Shown one piece after another: positions 55,774 to 64,000 of a stretch of DNA of 64,000 bases. This stretch comes from Coturnix japonica (taxonomy: Eukaryota; Chordata; Aves; Galliformes; Phasianidae): assembly GCF_001577835.2 (NCBI RefSeq), contig NW_015439867.1:219859-283858 (forward strand), written 5' to 3'. Position numbers and translations under genes: made by a program. Within the stretch, counting starts at the first letter, position 1. Each line of letters opens with the position of its first letter. The notes below the pieces were generated by a model. The model worked only from the letters and a program-made list of their open reading frames with translations, did no database searches and was not told the origin of the DNA.

Positions 55774-58700
55774 CCCTTTGGGGTGTGCACAGTGCTGGGG
55801 ACATGAGGACACGTCCACCCAGCACATATTGGGCAGTGCTTGTGGTGCACAGGGTGTGATACAGAATGCGTTACCATTGGTTGGGTATTGCTTTGGATTT
55901 GTTTTCTTTGCTTTTATTTTTGCTGCTGACTTTTTTGAGCCCAGCTTTCCAAACCTGCTCCTCCTCCAAGCGTTCAATACTCAAATACAACGTGTGCACC
56001 CCGATAGGGCTTTCCATTGCTGGTTGAAAACGTGTGTTATGGCAGACCCTGGGGACCTGTTGCTTCTTATCTCCCTTCCCCCTTATGTTCAGAGTAATTC
56101 TGTTTCTCTTTTTCCATTCCAAGGAGCTCGTAGCACAGCAGGCAGGTGCAGAGCAGCAGAGCAGAGATGTGAGCAGGTCTGGGTGTCCCATGGGAACCCA
56201 AAGGCAGAACCCTTTGATGCGGAGCAAACCACTGACCGTGAGCACAGCAAAAGCACATTAATAACCTGCCTTCCTTCCCAGCCCACCACAGGTTTCCATC
56301 TGCCACATCTCATCATCTGCTGACAGATCCCAGCTCGTGTCCCTTGGGTGTCACCAGCAGATGGGTGCCCGCATTGCACCCGCAGCCCCTGGGCTGTGCC
56401 CTGCGGTGCTGTTCTTTGCAGAGCTGCTGTTTTCCTTCTGTTTGGCTGCAATTAGTCTTGGCTGCTGGGATCCTACCTTAATTGTTCCTCTGAAGCTCAG
56501 CCTTTGGAGCCTTCCAGGAGGTTTCTTGTTGTTCTTTCCACCCTTTTGCCACACCTGGTTGGACACGCGTGAGCACACGCAGCCATCCAGCAGCCCTCGC
56601 CTTGTGCCTCGTGCCAAAGCTTGACATTTGTTTTTAAAACATGATTAATTCGGTGCCTTAAACAACTCCCAACGCAGTGTGGTTTCACCAGGGCTAAATC
56701 CAGCTTTCGTGCTGGCTTTCTTGGATCGCACCTCTTCCCTCCAACCCCTCCACACACACCGGGGGGCTCAATTGAGTTCTCCTCCCTCCATGCAGGAGCT
56801 GGGGCTGCTGCCCCACATGGAGAACATGGAGCTGAGCTCCAAGATGCCAGAGCTGCCATTTATTGAGCTGGAACAGCAGCAATGCGCTCAGCTCTATGGT
56901 TTGCCAGCAGAGCTGGCCCTGCAGCGCTCTGGAACGCTGCTGTGCCGTCCCACCCTCGTGCAGGAGATGCAGTGCCAGCTGCTTGGCAAGCAAACAAAGC
57001 ACCCGGGCCGTGCTGCACCATGCAGGGATTTCACTCTGCACGCTCAGCCTCTGAGCTCTCTTTGTGAGAGCAGCCCCTGCGAAGGTGTTTTCCCCCCCTT
57101 CTCAAACTGCTCGTTGCACTTTTGGTTCTAAAGAGCAAAGCTGCAAAGTTCCCCAATTCCCTGCTATGGAGGATGGGCTGCCGTGCTCCCACTGCTGCTG
57201 CTTGCACAGCGCTTATGCAGCTTTCTCATTTCTTTTTTTCCTTATAGAGCTGTTTGCAGCCCCAGCTGGCAGAGCCCTCACTCCAAATACCATTGTTACT
57301 ATTAAGAATCATGTTTAAAACCCCCCTAAAAAAGCAGCTTTTCACAAACTTCAGCATACGAAGGACTTGGCTGGAGGGAGACTTGGCAGCGCTGGGGAAC
57401 AAGCAGTGTGTATTTATACCTGAGTGACTACGCCGAGCTGCGTTATACCCTTTAACTGTTTCCAACGTGAGTAAAGCAGGCTTAAAGCAGAACACACAGT
57501 GTTTTCTGCCAAATGCTTTCATTGGTGCTGAGTCAGCAAAGGGACCAAACCTTCGTGGTGCAGAGCAGGTGCTGCTGGTCGTGTCCATGGTTGAAGGTGC
57601 TGGAAATGCATGGGTAGTAAGGTCAGGCTGATGTTGAATTGTAGTTGTAACAGCACATGGAGTTTTCTTCCCCCTGTGCTGTTCTAATACTGTGGAGCTG
57701 GGGCTGATCTCCTGCCATCCCTATGGCAGCAGTGTCCCCTTTGTGAAGAGCAAAGGGAGATGAGGAGGGATGATGGCAGCCCTGGGTCAGCTGTTGGGGC
57801 CCCAAATGTGAGAGCAGACCCTGCAGTGCAGATTTACTGCCTGCAAATGGGGCCGGGGAAGTCTGCCTGCAAGCTTAGCTGGATCGGAAGGTGTTTATAT
57901 AAGTATATATAAGCAAAGCTAATGTGATGAGATGGACATCACCCTGAGCACGTTAATGTGTGAATGTGTTGTGATGGAGCTGCTGAGAGACACCATGCTG
58001 CCTTCCTCCTTGGGATGCTTTCCATCTCTGCTGCCATTCCTTTGCTTTTATTAAGCTCTCTGCCCTTGGATGAGCAGCATTTCCAATGCTGAATCCATCA
58101 CCTACATGAGATTTTGAATGGATATGTTGCTTCATTCACGGCTGAAACACAATTGCTCCAGAGGTGGGAAGCAGCTCTGGTTAAACAGTCACGTGTTGGG
58201 TTTCCAGACATGCCTTTTATTTGGAGGATTTCTTACTCCCTTCTGATTTTAGGGCTCACGTATGAAATAATGGTTCCATAAAGCGTGTGTGCCTTCGAAT
58301 GCTGAGTAAATAAAACCACCCACATGGGGTGTAAATAAGAACAGGTGGGACAAAGTGGTTGTCCTTTATGGCAGCCCTCTGTGCCTTCCACCCCCAACAC
58401 CCACCGGTGTCAATTCATGGCTTTAATTCATGGACTTTGGTTCATCCATAGGCATCCTTACATCTGAGCCTCTCTGCATTGGATCAGACTTGGATCCGCT
58501 GTAGGACTGCTCACATCCACCATCACAAGGAGAATACATCCCAGTTTCACTTGTGCTCCTCAATCCCATTTCTAGGAGCTTATTTTCTCACTTCCATTGA
58601 AACATGGGCTCGTACGGACTGAATAATTTCAGGAAACGGGTTGCAGTTTTTAGGTCACTTTGGCATTTCCTCGATAAAGCAGCGTGTTCTGCAGGGCCCA

Positions 58701-61700
58701 TCACAGCTCTGCAGTAATTATCTCTGCTCAGTGAGAAGCAGTGGCTCTCTGAGGTTTTTCTCCCTTTCTTAAACCTGAGTTATTTCTCCCTCTTGTAGTA
58801 GAAGACGCACACACCCAGAGATGGATTGCTGCTAATGAAGGAGCACGGGGCAACCAAAAAGCTGCTTGTTGGAGATGCTTTCAGAGTTCTCCTTTTGCTG
58901 CAGTGCCCAAAGAAATCCCAGCTGGTGATCTGTTCTGAGCATCTTTTCCTGCCCCATAAAGTGCCCCAGTTGGTTTGGTTGTGGCACAAAGGAGGGAGGC
59001 AGAGGTGATGGGGAGGTTTGTGTTGTGCTCAGTGCTGGGTCTGCTCTTATCTGCTGCCCCTTTGGGTTCGTGCTGAGGTTGTTTTGTTCCTTGTGTCTGT
59101 TCTTAGCAGAGAAGCAGCATCTGGGTTCATCTCCCTTAAGCTGGAGAGGTCCTGCAGCAGCCCCTGAGTGATGAGCATCGTTTGAGCCTTGCTGAGGAGC
59201 TGCTCTGTGCTCCCACCAAATCACATCCAGGTGCCTGTGAGCCGTGCTCTGCCTGCTGCTGGAGTCCTTCAGCCCTTCTCTTAACCAGAAACTTGAAGGG
59301 GGAAAGCACAATTCTGCCTTGTGAGTAATTGGACTGTGATTTAGAAATGATCTTTCTCCATCTTCTCGCCTGGGGAAGTTGCTGACTTGCTGGTTTATGT
59401 TGGATTTTGTCTCATATTCATCAAAGGCTTCCAGACCCTTTGGACAGATGCCTTTTTGTATTAGGAATCTGATACTTGGCACCGCACTAGAGAAACCTTG
59501 CTCGTGTTAAAGCGTGTTGTGCCAAGCAAGGGCTGCTCTGGTGATGTTTGGTGATGGAAAGCATTTCAAGAGAAGCCACTGTTTATCTCCAAGGAATTTG
59601 CCCATGGAAGGAGGAGCAGGAGGATGCTTCCCTCCCCCTTCAGCTGTGTGTGACCCCCAGCATCCTTCCCTTTGTGCTGTATGTGATGTGTGAGCCTATG
59701 TGGGACCTCTCCAACACCTCTCCCACATCACAGGCTGGGCCAGATCTGATATGGAAGTTGGCCAGGGTCAGGAGGATGGTGGACAACCGTGCTGTGCTGA
59801 CAGCTCTTATCCTTCCAGCCCTTGGCGTGGAGGCAGGGTTAAGGAATGGCTCTTTTTGTTATGGTAACAGTAAACTTGGTACTGTTTATAAGAGTTCTAA
59901 ACAGGGAGTTGTGTGGCTGGGAGGGCTGGTGGAAGCGGTGCTGGGGGAAGCATTCAGGCTGCCCGGGGCTCTCAGCCGAGGGGTTTGTTGATGTTACTCC
60001 AAGGGAAAGCTTTTCTAGCCCCAGCCTTTGGCTGATGTGCTGGTAATCCAGTGCTGGGGTTTTCCATCTGACAGGACGCTGACAATGCCTCCCTGTCCCA
60101 TCACATACGTGCTTGGAGCTGGACGGCAGCTCTCGGTGGCGGCTGCTGTTTCATGTGAGATTTGACCCTTTTCCCAAAGCATGTGGGAACGCTCTTTTAT
60201 TTGCAGCTGAGCCGTCGCTTTGCTCCTCCATGTGCTGCTGTCTGCTTTGTACGGCCCTGCAGGGAAGGAGAGGACGTCGTGCTAACAACATTTGCAGCTC
60301 ACAGCAGTGCTGCAGCTCTAGGGCTGCTGGGTGGCTCTTGCAGGTAGGGGGTATAGATGTATTTAGTGCCATATAGATCCCAAAGCAGCAGGTCTGTTGC
60401 TGGTGATATCCTGTGGCTCTGCAGGCTCAGGAGGGACCCCCTTGGACTTTGCTTCCACTCCGAGCTGTAGGTTAACTCGTAATGACTTGTTAAATACGGC
60501 GTGTCTGTTGGAGATTTACCTCCCGATAGCTCCTTGCCAATATTCCAGTTTATACAGTTGGGTTTACTTTATCAGGCTTATAAAAGTATCAGGGTGTTGT
60601 GCCTCCAAAGCAGATTTTACAGCGCTGCCTTTTGGTTTTCTTTCCCAGCTGACAGCTTGAAGCTGCCTGGAGCTTTTGGGTTGCAAAGCAAACATTCTCA
60701 CTCCTTCCCTCGCACCCCAGAATAACTTGAAGTCAAAGCCTGGGGCTCCCAGTAGCCTGCATGTACCCACACAGTGCCATCCTCTCTGCAGGGCTGGAGA
60801 GCTCTCAGCACATCTATGGGTGCAAGAGATGGGGATGAAGAAGTGAACATAGAGCTGGGCAACCCAGGGAGGAATGGGCTGCTTCCCTGAGTCCTTAGGC
60901 ATCAAACTGGGGCTGAAGAGCTAGCAGCTGCTCCCAGTTGAGCTGTGCATGGATCTCTGTGCCTTTTGGGGTGGCTGTTGGGGATGCTGCTGCTCTCTGG
61001 CTCCAGATTTCAGCTGAGCATTCATGTGAACGATCAGGAAACACAAAGCAGAGAGCTGTTAATGGCTACACTCAGACAAATAATAAAGAGCCCTTCCTGG
61101 AACGCTCTCAAAGCACCATATTTCCTTCCTCGCATTTTAGTGGGAAATCTCTTACTATTTTTGAAAGCTTGGGGCAGTGCCTTACACTTCCTTCTCTTTT
61201 GGGTAGCGGCCTAGAAATGGCCATCGTGCTTTGCCTTTCCTTCCCTCGTGCTTATCCAGCAGCACTTTGCTTTTCATTGCACTCAACCTTCCTCCAGCTC
61301 CCAATGGCAATTACACATTCTGCACTGAGCCTGCCTGCAATCTTGTCTATTCCTCTGTAGCAAGACGTATGCGGCAGCACAGATCCTGTGCAGCCATCCA
61401 TAATCATCTCGTTTATTGTGGTTTTATCTCTTCTTCCCAGTAGCAATGTACTGCCCGTCCTTGGGGCTCCGCTCTGGTGTCTTGAGCACCATTTGTGTTT
61501 GAATAGGCTTGTTTGTATCGCTGCTCCGCTTGTTAATGCTCTTGGCATGGCTCCCAGGTCTCAACAAACTTCCCCAAATTGATCTGGGATGGCCTTGTGA
61601 CTCATTAGGCTGCGAGAATTAATCCCATGTAGCTCAGCCTCATCAAAACCGAACTCGTTGCTCTGTGCTGCCTTTTACAGGAGCTGCCATGGGGAGGTGG

Positions 61701-62175
61701 GAGCTTTGTATTGCATTGCTCCCAATCGGCCCAACTCCCTGCAGGAGGATGGGGGCATCCTCACCACGTTCCTCTCTCAGCTCCTTGGTGTCATTTTCTG
61801 TCACCCTCTCCAGGTCCTCCACCCTTCCCAAAAGCTCTTTGCCCTGTTTGGCAGCGCAGGAAGGACTTGCAAACAGGTTTTGCTCTGTTGCCCATCGGTG
61901 GAAAGGCGCCTCCAGCTGCACCCAGCTCAGGCTTGTTGCTGCATGCTGTGCTGGGCTGCCTTGCACTGATGAGAACTGCATCGTTTTGGAAGGCAGAACA
62001 GCTCAATCCCACAGCAGCCCCACATCAGGTTGGAGCACACCAGGAGCTGAAGCCTCATCAACCCATACACAGAGCACAGAGCTGATCCCAACCTGCAGAT
62101 TGGTGCCCGAAGCCAACAGCCCTTTTCTTTGTGCCCTGCACCTCTCAGCTCACAGCTGGGTCCCCAGGCACCTCC
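55774..62175. other. Intron-like unique sequence, no gene recognised
   Basis: This is 6.4 kb of non-repetitive sequence, probably within ATF7 intron 1. Open frames up to 150 codons (56,679-57,131, plus) lack domain signatures. No LTR, RNA gene or further clear CR1 copy was recognised. Confidence 0.5.
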
Positions 62176-62176
62176 T

Positions 62177-62310
62177 TTCCATCCCCATCCCCATCCCCAT
62201 CCCCATCCCCATCCCTATCCCCATCCCTATCCCCATCCCTATCCCCATCCCTATCCCCATCCCCATCCCCATCCCTATCCCCATCCCCATCCCCATCCCC
62301 ATCCCCATCA
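62177..62310 (+). repeat. Hexanucleotide repeat (CCCCAT)n with CCCTAT variants
   Basis: About 22 copies of CCCCAT. A single-base variant (CCCTAT) recurs every second unit in the middle, producing a 12-bp sub-period. Confidence 0.95.
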
Positions 62311-62353
62311 ATGCTTCTGCAGCTCATCCTTCAGGCAAGTGAATGGCAGCAGT

Positions 62354-62404
<51 letters not shown>
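62354..62404 (+). repeat. (CA)n dinucleotide repeat, ~25 copies
   Basis: A pure CA run about 44 bp after the hexanucleotide repeat. It should be highly polymorphic. Confidence 0.98.
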
Positions 62405-62405
<1 letters not shown>

Positions 62406-63535
62406 CAGAGCGTGCCATTTGCTTTAGTTTTCTGTTCCACTTTCAGCCTATTTTTAGGAGGCAGCTTCCCCAGCTCTTTTGGTTTTGTTTCATAGCCGGT
62501 GCAAACCTCGATGCTTTAATTTTGTGGTCTCATTAATGTAAAGTTTATCCTTCTGATTTATGGGAATGAACCATAAATGTGCTGGTGCTGGGAAACCAGT
62601 GAGTGCATTGGGGAGCCGTGCTGTGGGGCCGTGCTGTGGGGCTGTGCTATGAGGCTGTGCTGGCACATTTGCAACAGAACAATTTCTGCATCCACCCCGC
62701 GATTCAATGGGATTTGAAGTATTTCAGCTTGTTTTGCAAGACGCAGATGTGAGAGCATTGGGCACAGGCATTCCTGCAATAACAATAGTCACATGCAAGC
62801 ACAACAATAGAGCCTTATTTTTAGAGCTTTTTTCATAGCAGCCCTGTCCCCCAGCATTCAGCACTTGGTGGCTGGGGATCTGAAGATGGAAGGGAAGGTT
62901 TGCAGTGGCTGTGCAGAAGAAATGTGTGTTGTTTGGGGTCCCATAGTGATATAGGGATATGGGTTGTATGTGGGGCAGCAGGAGCAGCTCTATGGGGATA
63001 ATGTGCATCCTGGTCTCCAGGCTGTGGTTGCTCATTACTTCTGCAAACCATCTGACTTGTATGTATCTGCAGATCCCGGCTTCACGCTGCTTTCCAACCT
63101 TGACTCCTCGTTGGCAGTTGGCTGGAGCTGGTCTGTAACAGCTTTACAAACAGAATCCTGCCTGCATCATGGCACGGATCAGGGTCATCATAGGAACCTG
63201 ATGGGACGTTTGCAGTGAGATATATATGTGCAAGAGTCCCTTGGTAGGTAACAAACAGCACCAAAGAAGAGCTGCCCAACCAACACTGCAGCCAAAACCA
63301 CGTCCTGAGGCTCCAGCCCGCTTCAGTTTAAAGCTGATCTGAAAAGCTGCAGAGCATCACGGATGAAAGGGCCCATAAATGCCAAGAAGTGCTTTGGAAA
63401 ACCTGCATCCTGCTTTTCTTTTTTTTATCTCCTCAAGTGTTTCCAAATGGAAGTTGTTTCAAATGGGTTCCGTGAGGTGCCAGCACAGTCCTGGGGGAAA
63501 TCCTGTTCAGGAAGGCTGGTCTTTCATTGCTGCTG
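62405..63535. other. Intron-like unique sequence
   Basis: No gene, transposon or repeat array was recognised, only a short GGGGC(C/T)GTGCT triplication near 62,625-62,665. Confidence 0.5.
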
Positions 63536-63539
63536 TTGA

Positions 63540-63765
63540 TGCGTGTAGTACATCTAATTCGTTTTAAGGGAGTTAAAATATTACCCCTAGGTGTCTGTCT
63601 AGACGAGGATAACGGGCTTGGTTTTGTTCTTAATGGGTTAGTTAACGTGCTTTGGGACCACTTTGCTTTATGGACTGATTTACCAGGGGGGAAAGCAGCA
63701 TATGGGGTTGGCTTTAATATCTGCAGGAAGAATGAAACTTTTTAAAATAGGGGAAAATGTTGATG
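63540..63765. promoter_or_regulatory. AT-rich high-complexity island, candidate conserved non-coding element or exon
   Basis: This stretch differs from its flanks: AT-rich, with TTTTAAGGGAGTTAAAATAT, AATGGGTTAGTTAACG and GCTTTATGGACTGATTTA words. It is free of stops in one plus frame (63,527-63,745). The hydrophobic conceptual product (..VLWDHFALWTDLPGGKA..) is unrecognised. It could be an intronic enhancer or a small exon. Confidence 0.3.
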
Positions 63766-64000
63766 GCTGAGGTAAGTGAAATGAGCTCACTGCCAGGCCA
63801 GCAACACAGCCCCAACCTTTGGCCTTCAATACCCAGAATGGCACCTTTGGTGTGTGCTGCAGTGCTGGGGGGGCAGCAGGGGATGGGATCCTTACGTAGG
63901 TGGGGGGGATGCAGGGGGTTGGGTGGTAATGGTGGGGAAGGGCAGCATTTCCCTATCAGATCAGGGAGCAATGAATGCAGCAGCAAGGGGGAATGAAGCA

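Noticed and set aside
56679-57131. 150-codon plus-strand frame
   Set aside because: Contains a helical-looking Glu/Gln/Leu segment but no recognised family, splice sites or promoter; likely chance within an intron.

Overview
The window looks like bird DNA, most likely chicken or another galliform, from a small gene-dense chromosome. Three things point there. Every recognisable interspersed repeat is a CR1 LINE 3' tail (the 'GGTTGGACT..GATGATCTT..TTCCAACC..ATTCTATGATTCTAT' type). There are no mammalian SINEs. Tandem repeats (minisatellites of 9 to 45 bp, pyrimidine or purine tracts, G/C homopolymers) are very dense, as on avian microchromosomes.

Only one protein-coding gene can be read end to end. 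It is a five-exon, plus-strand gene at about 49,125-51,100 encoding a 130-residue precursor of the mitochondrial ATP synthase c subunit (75-residue mature proteolipid). Its presequence (MYNCTKLV..) is closest to the ATP5MC2/ATP5MC3 type. About 0.8 kb downstream is a TATA-less CpG-island promoter with a non-coding first exon (donor at 52,068/52,069) on the same strand. In mammals ATP5MC2 is followed head-to-tail by ATF7 beside the HOXC cluster, so I infer this is the start of ATF7 and that 52,069-64,000 is its first intron. The alternative, ATP5MC1 followed by UBE2Z beside HOXB, cannot be excluded without a database search.

Positions 1-48,850 form a gene desert. I find no convincing coding exon there. 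It has two alternating textures: (i) simple and minisatellite DNA, and (ii) short islands (100-400 bp) of AT-rich, high-complexity sequence packed with homeodomain, PBX-HOX, SOX and POU-like motifs, which look like conserved non-coding regulatory elements. This fits the regulatory desert flanking a HOX cluster, but conservation has to be tested. Within the desert are several orphan CpG-rich patches and a striking promoter-like array at 18,990-19,180, with five CCAAT boxes spaced 30-34 bp apart and then a TATA box.

The boundary between desert and housekeeping genes is sharp. A 1-kb C-rich, G-poor block (47,825-48,850) is followed by a near-consensus CTCF site (48,991-49,009), then the GABP/ETS-rich ATP5MC promoter. 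The space between the two housekeeping genes is almost wholly a ~28/33-bp minisatellite (51,215-51,825). The putative ATF7 promoter carries a perfect TCTCGCGAGA palindrome, CCAAT and GC boxes, and is followed by a G-rich, R-loop-prone minisatellite. The remainder (53,250-64,000) is intron-like: one CR1 fragment, a 9-bp repeat, a hexanucleotide plus (CA)n pair, and one AT-rich island near the end.
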